Shown here: positions 1 to 12,015 of the stretch, piece by piece | Position numbering within the stretch: position 1 is the first letter of the stretch | Layout of the letters: every line of letters starts with the position of its first letter | Origin: Zygaena filipendulae | Lineage: Eukaryota > Arthropoda > Insecta > Lepidoptera > Zygaenidae | DNA length: 64,000 nt | Assembly: GCA_907165275.2 (NCBI GenBank) | Contig: OU015663.1 | Location: forward strand, 5,530,501-5,594,500 | Reading direction: 5' to 3' | Notes under the pieces: model-generated | What the model saw: the letters and a program-made list of their open reading frames with translations, nothing else | The model's database searches: none | What the model was told of the DNA's origin: nothing | Position numbers and translations under genes: made by a program

Positions 1-1879
1 AAAAAAGAAGACTGTAGAAATTTCGGTGGACAAAAAGTCATAAAAATGAAGAATCTCAAAGAAAAAATATAAAGAAAATTAAGAAGATAGCTAGTATTTC
101 CCATTTTAGGCAGTAAAAAAGAAGACATGATACAGTGTGAAACCTGGATTCTGGAACTTGATTAAACTCTTAATTTTATTTGGGATGATTGCAAAGAATT
201 AGAAAATACAGTTAGATATGCTACCCATAGTTAAAATGTTCGTTTCATTTCTGAGATGATTGCATATGAGTCGACAAATTAGTGACACAATAAATAATAA
301 TAATTACTATTACTCATAAAAGTCAATTGCTAATATTATGAAACTGATTTTAATTATAGTATCTCAAGTTGGACATAGGGATATACGAGTACGATATAGG
401 AATATAAGGGTACGTTTTAGGAACAAATAAACCTAAATCGTACCTTTTCCACTTTTTTTTAAAACCTATTTTTCTCACAAGTTATTAAAGTTTAAGTTCA
501 TTTTGTTATTTTTTTTGATAAGTAAATAAATAAAGATTATTTTAACATCAATTGAATGTTCTTTCCTTATTTATATTTCCAGATAATTAGCATTTCTCTG
601 AAGGGGTACGAATAAGGCAAGTTTCCCCTATATTTTTTATCAATGAATCTTCTAATGAATAAAATAAAATGAATTAGTCTTTCTTTTTAGTCAGCTAACT
701 CTTCCATTTCTAGGATATTCAAAAGATATTTTTAGAGGGTTAAAAGTCGCTTCTGTTTCTAACATAAAGGAGCTCAGCTTAGCTCGGCGAGTAATTAAAT
801 TTGTTTGTTTGCACATGGCTGGCGGTAGTAGCGGGTAGGAAGGCAGATTGGTTACCTACCGGTTGCCTACTCGTTACCTAAACACGTGTACCACTGCATC
901 GTTTCAAAACACGCTCACAAAGACCAGTTTCATTCTGTGGTTTTGACTACTTTCACCTATATACATTATACATATAAATATAGGTACCTATAATCATAAT
1001 TTCAATAGAGATTGAATCTGCAAATTGATTGTGATAAGCTTTTTTTGTAATGGAATCGTGTGGATACCAACATGACATTGATTGTAGAGGATCAAGCGCG
1101 TACATAAAGAGATTCTGATGAAATACGTATTAAAATAGTAATATAATAATATAGATTTATTTCAGACATGAGTCCATAAAAATGTTAGTAAAAATAATAT
1201 TATCAAAATGATTATGTCCGCTTCGTAACGCATGACAATGGGATGTTTAAATTGATTAATTTATCAAAAAGACGCGTAGGGAAAGTTATTAAGGGTTATG
1301 GCAACTGATTTTAGATTCGTAATGAATACATTTGTGTGAGGCAGTTTTAAAGGCACACCAATTGCAGATGAACGCCTTAGATGGTCGCGATCACTGATCG
1401 TCTTAGATGGTAAAATTCGTCAAAAGACAAAATGATGACCATGAAATAAAACTTGCATTAAACCTACCGGAACACAAAAGAGGCAAAGGCCGTCTGCTAT
1501 TAGTGGACATAGAAAGAGACCTCAAGCAAGCCCAATTGCCAGGATCGAAAACCCAAGGCAGATTTTCTTAAGAGATCCGATCCCAAATAACGCGATCAGG
1601 GATGGAAGAAGAAGCGTAGTATGCGACAAGTCTACTGGAAATCATATGAAAACCGACTATTATCATGATGGTCCTTTTTATGTCCGAGATTCGCTGTTTT
1701 TGTTCAAAAATTTTAGTATAATTTTGCCAATTAATTTAAATTAATTCTTAAATAAACAAGAATATATATATTTTTTTTATATTTGGTTCCTTATTAATTA
1801 GTTTGCGTTGCGTTTTTCTATATTTGTCCCTAGTATGAGTACACTCTTCCTGTTCATACGTATATAGGTACGTATATGA
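1..1879. other. AT-rich intergenic DNA, no gene seen
   Basis: No reading frame of note and no repeat that I can name. The stretch 1340-1680 has a more balanced base composition and short open segments on the + strand, but no recognisable protein motif. It could be a very old retroelement remnant. Confidence 0.5.
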
Positions 1880-2187
1880 TCCTTACTAATATTATAAACG
1901 CGAAAGTTTGTATGTAACTCTCTTTCTCTTTCACGCAAAAACTACTGAATGGATTTTAATGAAACTTTACAGTAATATAGCTTATGCATTAGAATAATAA
2001 TACATAGGGTACCTTTTATCCCGAAATTTCAGTGGTAACACTGAAATTAACACGGGTGAAATTGAATTAATTATTGCATACTATACATGCACGTTGTCAG
2101 ACGTAAAATGACATAGGGTACTTTTATCCCGGAATTTCCACGGGATTTCCGAAATTAACGTGGGTAGAAACCGCGGGGAACAGCTAG
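1880..2187 (+). mobile_element. Helitron-like non-autonomous element (Lep1-type), composite
   Basis: It begins with TCCTTACTAATATTATAAA and ends with a CCGCGG-type hairpin region followed by CTAG and T. This is the 5'-TC / 3'-hairpin-CTAG|T layout of Helitrons and of the Lep1-type repeats described in Lepidoptera. Two successive inner blocks (CATAGGGTAC...TATCCCG.AATTTC) show it is a fusion of two related copies. It codes for nothing. The family name is from memory; the terminal layout is seen directly. Confidence 0.7.
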
Positions 2188-2726
2188 TTTATTATAAGAG
2201 AATGAGATGAACAATGCCTTTGGCGGTCTACCAATGTACACAAGCACCTAAGTATACCTACACAATAAATCCGAACAAAATATAATTATATTGACGAGCC
2301 TTCGTTATTATAAGCTAAACAAATCAGAAGAAAGCCTCAAGACGCTAAACTTTCCTGTTATCCATCACGGATCGTGATTAATAAATTTTATTGTTTGCCA
2401 GGACGGACCGCAACCAGCGACGGCGGAAAATTGTTATATTTCGTCTTTTGTTTATGTGTACGTACGAGAGTAGAGTAGAGAGTACGTAGAGCGATTCAAT
2501 ATTGTTTGCACCGAGTTTGTACTTGTTAGTATATTGTATACAATCAATTTAATTTGGCAAATTGTTTGCAGTAAATGATCAACAAATTAGAGTCGTTGTA
2601 TTGATGTTAACTTGTGATACATGCAGATTATTGACGCGGAAAGATGCTTATGTAGGTACTAACAATTTTCGAAATGAAAATGATTGATGATTCTTATCTC
2701 TATTCTATTTATGTATATGATATACG

Positions 2727-2757
2727 TATGTATATATATATATATATATTATATTAT
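2727..2757. repeat. (TA)n microsatellite
   Basis: Near-uninterrupted alternation of T and A, flanked by further AT-rich sequence. Confidence 0.8.
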
Positions 2758-4734
2758 TTTATTATATTCTGAACAAATTATCATGTATCTATGTAATTAC
2801 TTTCCTACTTCACTGCGCCGCACTCTATATTCTGTGACGGGGATTCTATTCTGAGAGAGAGAGAGGAAGATTATTTGACTGTGTTTACTGACCCTAAGAT
2901 TTAAACCAATTCACAAGAACTTTTGAAGTTCTGAATCTGATCATTATTATTTGTAGGCTTTTTGTTGTTTTCTAGGGTGCAGTGGATCCGTCGGTGTGTC
3001 AGCATCGGCAACTTGCGCGCTCAGTTTTCATGAGTATCTTTTTTTCGTAATAAAAACCTTTTTTAAGTTTACCTAGTTAATCTATGTTGGAATAACGGAA
3101 TACCTATATACATATCACAATATAAATATCGACGAACACACAACACACACAGCATTGCGGCGCGGAAAATAATTAACTGTAACAATAAACTTTTCTAATT
3201 CGCGTATCCCCAAAACATTTGTCGGAATCCTAAGTTATTTGATGGAAATCCAACGGCTCAGCGGACGGGCGGGGCGGGGAGCGCGAGACGAGGGGCGGGG
3301 TGTTCACCCACCACAAAGAGATTTTAGGGCTTACAACCATTCGGAATGAACGGTTTAAATTGTTGTACAAAATTCCTGTCCTGTTATCCATGTGCCCATC
3401 AGTGGAACAAACAATAGTGGGAAATTGTTGTTTCCCTTAAACCGTAATGTATTTTAGATATAGGTGCCTTCTGAAAATGCTGATTCAACCTGTTTCTATT
3501 GGGTCATTGTTTAGAGCGTATATGCCAATCTGTCTTTAATTCGATTCATTAGTATATTATGCAGTAGAGTTCCAGATTTTTTTTAACTACATGTATTTCT
3601 TTTAGAGAAAGTATCATAATATCAGATTGATTTCCCATATCCAGCAGTGCGTATAGGCCAAATGGTCACTTGAAGACTTAAACATTGAAATTTGTGTACC
3701 CCTTGATAAGATATAGTTCGTGTAGTGCATGCTGAGCATACTTATAAGTAACTGTTGTACTTAATTCTTTTTTATTAATGTGAAAATTATAATAATATCG
3801 TATTGGTGTGAACAGTTGTTGGTAAGTCTAAATAAATAAATAAATATCTTTTTGTCATCAGTATTATTTTTTTTTAATTTAGTGATAATTTTTAAGGATA
3901 ACATTAACAATGTAAATAAGACCATATCCACTTACGTATACTTTTACTCGTAAAGAGTGAGAAATATCATCTACCAAGTACTAGGTACGTAATATAATAC
4001 AAATTGATGATGAATAATATTAAAACAAATGCCAGGGGCGTTGGTTAGTGGCTGTAATGAGATAAGGCACGCTTCGCGTCGCCGGCCGGTGTTGTACCTA
4101 CCCTACGTAATTGCCGTCTTCCACTACTGAACGCTACTGGCCATCTTGTTGTCACGGATCATAATAAAAAAGAGAAAATTGAGTTCTATCTTACTTTGAA
4201 ATTTAAAATTTATGTTTTATAATAAAGTTCGAAATATTATCAGTATTTCCATTGATGTTAAAATAATTTACTTAGGTATTTATTACTTCACTGCAGTATT
4301 TCAACCTAAAAGATTTGTTATAACTTTATCGGTGCTATCATCATTCAATCTTCATAAACGAACTGATAAGTGATGTTTTTTTTTTAAATAATTATGCTTG
4401 AACATTATTACACATTAAAACACTCTAAATTAAAATAAATGTTTCTAGATGCAGTCGTAAGTCATATGTGGAGAGCTATTGGTTTTTGCAGTCTGTACAT
4501 GGCATAATATTAACATATAATATAATCTGCTACGCCGTAGCGTGCTGACTAATTTAGCTACGAGTCCGCGAAGAGTCTACGAGACATAGAGGGAGATACG
4601 TAGATACTATATTTAAATAATATAAATGCAAAATAAGTGGTTCAGTTTGCTTTAATACATTTTTATAAATTATCCTTGTGTATACAAGTGTACCTACTCA
4701 CTGTGTTAGGTATTGAGAAAAAATACGCCAAAAA

Positions 4735-4990
4735 AATCGTTAGACCTGATGATATCTCGCATGGATCGCTCAAAGCGCGCCGCCTGACGCCCCGCGCCAC
4801 ATGTCTGCACACGCCTAATATCCCCCGCGGCCCCCCTAGTCGCGGCGGTGACAAATAGTCCCCCCGCGCTCACGTGACAGGGCCACCAATTTTTCTCAAG
4901 AGAGTCCCCGCTTATATCTCGTTTTGGTTGGGGCGACGGCAGATAACGCGGAGGGACGCAGCGCCAGCTGTTCGCCTCGAGTAGATAACA
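4735..4990. other. GC/CpG-rich patch
   Basis: A locally GC-rich, CpG-rich block inside AT-rich DNA, with a CACGTG E-box palindrome at about 4872 and several CGCGG/GCGGC tracts. Both strands show open frames of 63-73 codons over it, which is what high GC alone gives. It could be a promoter or first-exon region of an unseen gene, or an old element. There is no direct evidence for transcription. Confidence 0.25.
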
Positions 4991-6424
4991 TGCTACTACA
5001 TGCCATAATTATTATTAAGGTTCATGTGGATATACTGTGTTTTCTTTCGGGGTAGCTAAACATTAAACGTGTTTTTATCTTTGGCAAGACGACGTCTTGG
5101 TGTCGAACGTCGTTGGTGTTGTAACGAAGCTTTATTTTTTTATGTACCTACCTATATAATGATATTGACGCTACGCTATCGTTACCAAAATGTAGATAAC
5201 ACATTTTACTTTAAACCAGGTAATGAAGATCTTTTAACATTATATTTTTATAAAATATATTCTACAATTTTTTAATGTGCTTTTTATAATAATTGTACTA
5301 GTTTTACTGAGTATACGTATATGTACAGATGACTCTTAACAAAAATTTTCAACGACTACAATATTATAAAGTCAGTAAAATACTTAGTTTCTCTTAGATA
5401 GGTCTAATTCATCTTAGCAGCTAAAATTTGCCACTAATTAGCAATATAGATTAATTAATAGCGTTAATTATAAGACTCATTAAGGTAAACAATAGGCTGA
5501 ATCTGAGGTCTGAATTCTATAGAAACAAAAGATTTCGATGAAATAACTAACTCGATTTCATGAAATAATGTATAAAAGACAAACTCTCCAGTTTCTGAAA
5601 TGCAGGTACATATCTACATCTACATCTATATGGTAATCAAACTAACATAATTTAATTGATCGATATGGCGGAAAATTTTCTATCCAAAAACTAAAGTGCA
5701 AAGGTTTCCAATTCTATTAATAGATAGCTATAGGTATTTAATAAGTATTATTATTTTGTAATTATGTAAAAAAATACGTAACTAATTAAAAAAACAAGTT
5801 CGTGCGGTGCGTGGCATCTTTTAATCAGTTTAGCTCGAAACTGAGTTTCTCATCACTAAATTGCTATTGTGAAATATAGTAGGTAGGAAAATAGAAACAC
5901 GCATGGTTTTCATACAAATCTCGGCGCATGTTGCGTCTACTTAATAAATGTATTATATATGTTTATAGGTGAGGCGTTATTAAAAAAATTTGTTACATCG
6001 TTCTTTTTCCCTGTATGCATGTAGGTATATAGTAAGCTGAAATATTATTAAACTGCATTTCGCTCCCTTCTGATATCGAAACTTCATACAGCATACTCGT
6101 ATTCTCAAATAATGAACGTTATGAAACTGAAAATAAAATAAAACACTGAGATAGACAGTAGATATGCGAGGAACGGCAACCACGGCAAATAAAGAGCTCG
6201 AATGCGAAGTAACATAGCTCAGCTATTAGGTGTACCTACTAATAAATGCTAAAGTTTCATTCTCATTTTAACATCATCGTATAGGTTAAGAAAAAAGTAA
6301 AAATATAGACTGCTGAAAACGTTGCTATGATTCGTAACTTATATTATGTATGCAGTATACATGACAACTTTTTGGATATCATACCGTGCCTACGTTATTA
6401 TCCGAAAAATATAATAAGAGTGGG

Positions 6425-6690
6425 CATGATAACAAGGTTTTAAAAATCAAAATTCTTTTTGATAGTAAAAATAATAGACACGGATTTTTGCTTTTTCTAA
6501 ATATAAAAAAAAAATATTGTTAGATAAAACGCATTACAGTTTAGAAGTGGGAGGTTTCGATTTCATAACTAAGTAATAAGTATAGAGTGTAGTACCTAGG
6601 TGTGACGTCACACGGAATTTCAACTCAATGTATCGCCATTTTTTTACGTAAAAAAAGGCAAAATACGTGTCAGCTAGCCCATTGTAACAA
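6425..6690 (+). repeat. Dispersed repeat copy with a CRE palindrome
   Basis: This block matches 32090-32360 in the same orientation. Shared parts include AAAATCAAAATTCT, the string GCATTA.AGTTTAG, TGTGACGTCAC, and ATTTCAACTCAATGTATCGCC followed by a T-run and ACGTAAAAAAAG. The two copies are clearly diverged. The shared core contains TGACGTCA, a CREB/ATF-type palindrome. I do not recognise the family. Confidence 0.6.
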
Positions 6691-6767
6691 TTTGTAAGTT
6701 AATCGGTTCTTGACTTGTTTAGGATTCCTCGAGAACTCCTGATTGTACCGGAATAAAAAGTATCCCT

Positions 6768-6804
6768 AAAACATAGTCCGTTGGTCACACCAACGGACTA
6801 TGTT
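6768..6804. repeat. Perfect 17-bp-arm hairpin
   Basis: The 17-nt arm 6768-6784 and its exact reverse complement 6788-6804 flank a 3-nt loop (CAC). There are no mismatches. It lies just downstream of text resembling the inner part of Helitron-like repeats (GGAATAAAAAGTATCCC). The arms are too short for a typical pre-miRNA. Confidence 0.85.
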
Positions 6805-7575
6805 TATTAAAATTTGTCAAACAATGCGATTTTAATATACCTAGTGACAGACAGACAATGTTTGTAAAAATTAGTTTTCTTGCTACTATAACGACTTTAT
6901 CTAGACACGCGGCAGCGAGTCAAGCCAAGTTCCAGCATAGGAACTGCAGGCTAGCCGAGTCGAGTGTAATATTACACGAAACACTTGGTGCCACTTTTCA
7001 CCCTTCTATAACTCAAAATCTTTTTAACGTAAACACATAAAACTACGTGTATTTAATTATATCCATAAGGACATGTAGAAGCCCAAATTTCATGAAGCTA
7101 GCTCAAACGGTTATATAGATATGAAGGTCAAAAAGTCGTAAATTTTAGCACTGACTGACTGACTGATATATAGTACCTAAATCTAACCTACTTTCAGATG
7201 ACCTATAAGGATGAAATTTGGAATCCAGCTCGATAATTGTGTGTAAGCGTAGGAAAAAATCTAAAAATAAAAAAAAGTCAAAAAATAAGTGGTGTCCCCA
7301 TATAAAAAACTTGTAATACGCGCTAAACAATCGGCCAACAGTGTGACGTCGGCGGCGCGCGGCACCACATAATTATACACAGAATAGAAGTAAATCTACA
7401 TAAAAGCGCCTCCGAGCAACACATAAACATAGGCACCGCTTATGAATACTGATTTAGTTATTTATTGTTTTATTACATTTATGTTCATGATTCTTTCTCA
7501 ACTATGAATTAAATGATTGTCATACTATAACCACAATCTCAATACCTGCCTAGTTTTCTTTACAAAAAGTAATGA
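6805..7575. other. Intergenic DNA with degraded repeat text
   Basis: No gene. The block 7060-7330 has text typical of old Helitron-like repeats (AAATTTCATGAAGCTAGCTCAAACGG, a short (CTGA)n run at 7150-7166). It is too degraded to bound. Confidence 0.4.
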
Positions 7576-8078
7576 CATCCCACCAAAAACATAAAAGTAA
7601 AAAAGGAGAGCCAAGTTCAATACAAAAATTATGCTTGGCTGTGGGCTTCGCCGCAAAAAGAATGGAGATCTAAATAAATGCCATGTTCTATGCAAAATTG
7701 AAGTATGTTTTTATAGGAACAAAAATAACATTATTAACAACTTGGCCAGTTTTTATCAAAATTAAAAATATATATTTATGTTTAATTAATTTATAAAATG
7801 ACTTATGAAATGGAAACTAGCCAAGTCAAATCTAATCTACTATAAGATCTCACATTTTAAATAACAGCAATTGTTATAGGTATCCAATAAAGCAAAGAAA
7901 TAGAGTTTAATACTTGTTCATAATGTTATTTTGTTCCTATAAATACATATTTTGATTTTGCATAGAACATGGCACTCATTTAGATCTCCATTCTTTTTGC
8001 GGCGAAGCCTACAGCCAAGCATAATTTTTGTTTTGAACTTGGCTCTCCTTTTTTACATTTATGTTTTTTGGTGGGATG
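7576..8078. mobile_element. Long-arm foldback MITE
   Basis: Left arm 7576-7739 and right arm 7915-8078 are inverted copies of about 163 bp, roughly 90% identical by eye. Both start CATCCCACCAAAAA at the outer end. They share the conserved stretches GAGCCAAGTTCAA, CTTCGCCGCAAAAAGAATGG and AGATCTAAAT. The ~175-bp centre is AT-rich with no coding. The layout is that of a foldback MITE derived from a cut-and-paste transposon. I could not find a clear target duplication, so the superfamily is unknown. Confidence 0.85.
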
Positions 8079-8554
8079 CGGTTTTACACTAGTAAAACTT
8101 GCGTTACCTTCAGTAATTATTTTATGTTTTACGAATAAAAGCTATGAGTACTTTTAATATTTTCTATTTATAGGCTTGTTAAGTGCTGCCAAGTCATACT
8201 ATATTTACGTAAATCTTTCCAACGAGACTTAAAATGTCGTCAACATCAAAAGGATGTTTTCGATTTTTTTTGTGATTTCGTTCTTTTTTATTATTAATAA
8301 TGTGAAATCAGCTTTTGAGTGACAAATATTCTCTGTCAGTCTGCGAGGTCCCCGAATGCTGATGTCAATTTAGCAAATCATCTATGGACGTGATTTAAAA
8401 TGCGCAGTGTGAGTGACACAATTGACATAATTTGTCAAGACTGACGTAAGGTGAAGCTTCTGTTTGTATGTCGACAAATCCCTTAGTTAGGTATAATGTA
8501 TTCTTTGAGTGAGATATTAAATATTCCTTAACTTCAAGACGGACCTAATTGTAA
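8079..8554. other. Intergenic DNA, nothing recognised
   Basis: AT-rich sequence with no supported gene or repeat. Confidence 0.5.
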
Positions 8555-8815
8555 TAACAGTACCGTTGATCTAGAAGTTAACGAATTTCTATGCTACGCC
8601 AGCTGCGGTAGGGGTTCAATTCCCACGTCAGAGTAAACATTTATATTATGATGAAAGTTTGTGTTTACCTATGTCTGGCCATTTAGTATATATGATGTAT
8701 GTATTGTGTTTACAACAAAAAAATATTTATTTAAATATAGGTCTGGTAACCGTAGTTTAAGCTCTGTTTAGTTTGGCCTAGTGGCGCTGTGTAATAATGT
8801 CCAAGGATTTTTAAC
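8555..8815 (+). repeat. tRNA-derived SINE, degraded
   Basis: A Pol III B-box-like GGTTCAATTCC lies at 8613-8623, about 45 bp after an A-box-like segment at 8565-8583. The text then continues into a retroposon-like body (GTAAACATTTATATTATGATG..., GGTCTGGTAACC) ending in an AT-rich tail. The acceptor ends cannot pair, so this is not a functional tRNA. The 3' part (GGCCTAGTGGCGCT, AATGTCCAA) resembles 45960-46040. Confidence 0.55.
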
Positions 8816-9724
8816 ATTATTACTATCATTATTGGTACCATTAATGTGTAATTTAATTTATTCTTTTGAGATCATATTTTGAGCATTACTTGAGACATCT
8901 ACCGAGATGAAAATGAAAATTCCTATTAGGTATTCTTCACCAAAGTTCCCTATTTAGGTAGATACCTAAGTATCTTTTTTGGACACAATACTAGGAACTG
9001 TCCTCGCTGCATAAAAAAAATCTCTGTAGTATTAATATGTACATATACTACTTGGTCTGCCTAATTAATAGAATGTTAAGTAGTTTTATACTGAAAACAA
9101 ACAGTGAGTAAAAATATTAACAAAATACTCTGTTTGCACAATGCTATATCATATATGTATAGTGCTGCTGTATGATTAGAACAGTATTCATATTGACAGT
9201 GAATTTAACCGTTTTTCTTGTGCAATACTAAAAGTAAAATTTAATGGGTAACTAAAGTAGGTACCTAAGTATTTGTTTCGGACTTTTACTCTTTTAGTCA
9301 CTAGCTCATACAGTATTGTGTAAATAGTTTTACTAAAATATAATTTTTCAGTTTAGACAACAAATATAGATACAGGTTCCAGTTTATTACTTTCAAAATG
9401 TATTAGTTAATAACTATTAGTCAACTAATGAACAGAGCGATAAGCTTCCGACAACGCTGAGTGCTTTTAGTTTAAAACTGATGAATTACGAAAACACGAA
9501 GCTTGTGTTTTAAAGTAAACGACCGTCTTCACTGGCTCAGTCGACTTTGGTACTAAATAAAATACATGATTATTTTTAAACGTGAGATATAGCGCAAATA
9601 AAAAAAATGGGGAATTAAGGGCCAAGGCATTATTCTGCACAATTGTTTAGAGGAAATATTTATTTTCCTATCCAATATATTATGTAAACACCTATCTAAT
9701 TTCCTCTCTCTTATGAATCTGTCC
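8816..9724. other. Intergenic DNA, nothing recognised
   Basis: AT-rich, several TAGGTACCTA-type motifs (about 8955, 9260), no gene. Confidence 0.5.
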
Positions 9725-9868
9725 ACTCTAAGGTTGCCTGGGAGAGATCGCTTTAAGCGATAAGGCCGCCTTTTGTATACCTTTACCTAAATGTAAGAAA
9801 ATTTGTTAACACTTTTTTTTTTCAGTTTGGTGTGCAATAAAGAATTATCTATCTATCTATCTATCTAT
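9725..9868 (+). mobile_element. 3' end of a non-LTR retroelement with (TATC)n tail
   Basis: It contains GAGATCGCTTTAAGCGATAAGG, a short imperfect stem, then CCGCCTTTTGTATACCTTT and TTTGGTGTGCAATAAAGAATTATC, ending in (TATC)n to 9868. The AATAAA signal followed by a simple repeat tail is how several insect non-LTR elements end. A minus-strand relative of the GTGTGCAATAAAG part occurs at 27460-27475. Confidence 0.6.
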
Positions 9869-9990
9869 TTAGAGAAGAGATACCTAATATAAGAGATAAG
9901 GAAAAAGGATTTCGATGGATTTTAGCACATTTTACGCTTTAAAAGTCTAGAGCTTTGTTTTTTGAAATATGGAAGTCCAAGTTTTTTATA

Positions 9991-10196
9991 TCCTACTAAT
10001 ATTATAAATGTGAAAGTGTGGATGTTTAGATGTTTGGATGTTGTTACTTAATCACGCAAAAACGCCGGGATGGATTTGGATGAAATTTGGCATGCACGTT
10101 GTCAGTAGTACAGAGAACGACATAAGGTACTTTTTATCCCGAAATTCCCGCGGGAACTTCAAAATTACCGCGGGTGAAACCGCGGGGCACAGCTGG
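9991..10196 (+). mobile_element. Helitron-like non-autonomous element (Lep1-type), near full length
   Basis: It starts TCCTACTAATATTATAAATG, has the inner block CACGCAAAAACG...GGATTTGGATGAAATTTGG and TATCCCGAAATTCCCGCGGG, and closes with the hairpin CCGCGGGTGAAACCGCGG followed by CAGCTGG. The last four bases are CTGG rather than CTAG. A 62-codon frame inside it is not a gene. Confidence 0.75.
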
Positions 10197-10468
10197 TTAA
10201 ATAATATAGTGAATGTCAATAACTAAGTAAATTCATCTATTTTTGTAGCAAATAAATTATATTTACCAAAGTAAATACAGTATTTTTAATTTTAATTTTT
10301 CAACTGGCCATGGATTATCAAATCAAAATCTACAAGACAAATAGTATTCGTTTCTTAACTCTATAAAAGCTCGATTACCTATTTAACGTTTTTGAATATT
10401 AAATGCCATTTTTGTTGGCGTTCTTTCGCCCTTATGTGAGTTCTTTCCCACGATATTTTACTGGTCAG

Positions 10469-10615
10469 GGGCCGTATTTTTGAATCGTTTGAATTACTTT
10501 CGCACACGGAATCGCGAATTCACATGCGAATGCTCATACATTTTTTAAACATTCACATGCGAATCTTGCAATTCCGTGTGCGAAAAGTAATTCGAGCGAT
10601 TCGGAAATACGGCCC
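10469..10615. mobile_element. Compact palindromic MITE
   Basis: Almost the whole 147 bp is one inverted repeat: GGGCCGTATTTTTGAATCG at the left end and CGATTCGGAAATACGGCCC at the right, with arms of about 65 bp including TTTCGCACACGGAAT and ATTCACATGCGAAT. The ends resemble those of the element at 58079-58501 (..GGCCCGTATTCC). Confidence 0.8.
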
Positions 10616-10871
10616 AGCGTTGATTCATAGAAAATATTCTGTAGAATTATTTTAAGATACTCGTTCAATGCCTGTTTGACTTTTTTCTTAATAAAACTCA
10701 AGATTATGTTGTGGATGTTTCAACTTCTCTAAGTTACAACTACAATATCTTTGATCATTGATTCAGACAAAAAATTAATAAAAATAAACGTGGATCAATC
10801 GAATTATAACTGTTTTTAATTTCTGAATATTGATACCATGTTTCAAGCAATCAAGAATTTTGTGACAATTT

Positions 10872-11730
10872 TTAACCGACTTCCCAAAAAGGAGGATGTT
10901 CTCAATTCGACGCGTATGTTTTTTTTATGTTTGTTACCTCATAACTCTCACTACGTGAACCAATTTTGGTAATTCTTTTTCCGTTTATTTTCCGGGTATG
11001 CTTCAACTTAGGTCCCATTGCCACCAGATCTGATGATGGAATCTTGGAGAAATCGAGGGAACTTTTCAAAAATTAAAGGCACACCTATAGCGATTTGGGG
11101 ATTTTTTAAAGTAAATCGTTCATTTGCTTTTGGAAAGCAAAATTTGAAGAAGCGGAACTGATGATGAAGACCACAGATGGTCATCGGAATTACTCAACAA
11201 TAATACGTATTTCACGGGTTCCGATTGAAGCGATTTGAGAAAATGTTTTTTGTTTAAAAGGGGATACTTCCAAATTAAATTGGTTCCATTGTCACCAAGT
11301 CAGGATCTGATGATGGGATCTTGGAGAAATCGAGGGAATTCTTCAAAACTTATAGGCACACCTATGGCGATTTAGGTATTTTTATAGTCAATAGTTTATT
11401 TTCTTTCGAAAAGCAAAATTTCAAGAAGTGAAACTGATGATGAAGACCACAGATGGTCATCGGAACTACTCAATAATAGGTATTTCACAGGTTCCAATTC
11501 GTTAACTTTAATTTGTTTTCTAAACAATTTATGCTCGTCGCAATGTATATGGTGGAACTGATAGTAATGTACCAGGAGAACTCCTCAAAAATTAACGTCC
11601 CTGGATCGGGAAAAGCAATATTTTGTAAAAGGTGAATAGCAGTTGACATTAGACTATTGTGACTTAGATAAATTACAAACCAGCCCACTGAAAAGCGAGA
11701 AATAAACAAAATTTTAACAAAAAAATAAAA
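10872..11730 (+). repeat. Dispersed repeat with an internal ~270-bp tandem duplication
   Basis: The start AACCGACTTCCCAAAAAGGAGG also occurs, inverted and diverged, at 32710-32757, so the family is dispersed. From 11013 and again from 11286 the same sequence appears: CCATTG.CACCA..., CTTGGAGAAATCGAGGGAA, AGGCACACCTAT.GCGATTT, GATGATGAAGACCACAGATGG. This gives two tandem units of about 270 bp with roughly 10-15% divergence. No coding is apparent. Confidence 0.7.
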
Positions 11731-12015
11731 ACCGACTTCCAAAAGCACAAAACTAAAAAGCTAAAAATAACAAATACCGATTTAATTCAAAAGACATAAA
11801 TACACGTGCCTAAGATTATTATTGGTTTGTGCTCCCACTGATTGGTTTGAAGTCGGTACCAAGCCCGCTCGTGTCTGCCCACTTGGGTTGCTTTGTTCAC
11901 GACGAGCTCGTGGCGGGAGTGGATATCTACTCCATATTTGGCTTGTCACCGACTTTTGAATTAAATCGGTATTTGTTATTTTTAGCTTTTTAGTTTTGTG
12001 TTTTTGGAAGTCGGT
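11731..12015. mobile_element. MITE with 63-bp TIRs
   Basis: Left TIR 11731-11793 and right TIR 11953-12015 match at 62 of 63 positions, both beginning ACCGACTTCCAAAA. The match continues outward through an A-run. The 159-bp centre is unique and relatively GC-rich. The near-identity suggests recent insertion or recent conversion. The start motif is shared with the repeat at 10872, whose 3' end it abuts. Confidence 0.85.

Larger units (their letters stand above)
2188..6424. other. Intergenic DNA, largely unique
   Basis: No gene is supported. It contains a (TA)n run near 2727-2757, a short GA run near 2851, a GC-rich patch at 3245-3305 and another at 4735-4990. The open frames here (60-75 codons) have no motif, no codon bias and overlap each other on both strands, so I treat them as chance. 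Confidence 0.5.

Noticed and set aside
1340..1680. Possible degraded coding sequence
   Set aside because: Short open pieces only, with no motif I can name on either strand.
6768..6804. Hairpin as a microRNA precursor or a transcription terminator
   Set aside because: The arms are too short for a usual pre-miRNA, and intrinsic terminators of this form are bacterial; kept only as an unusual structure.
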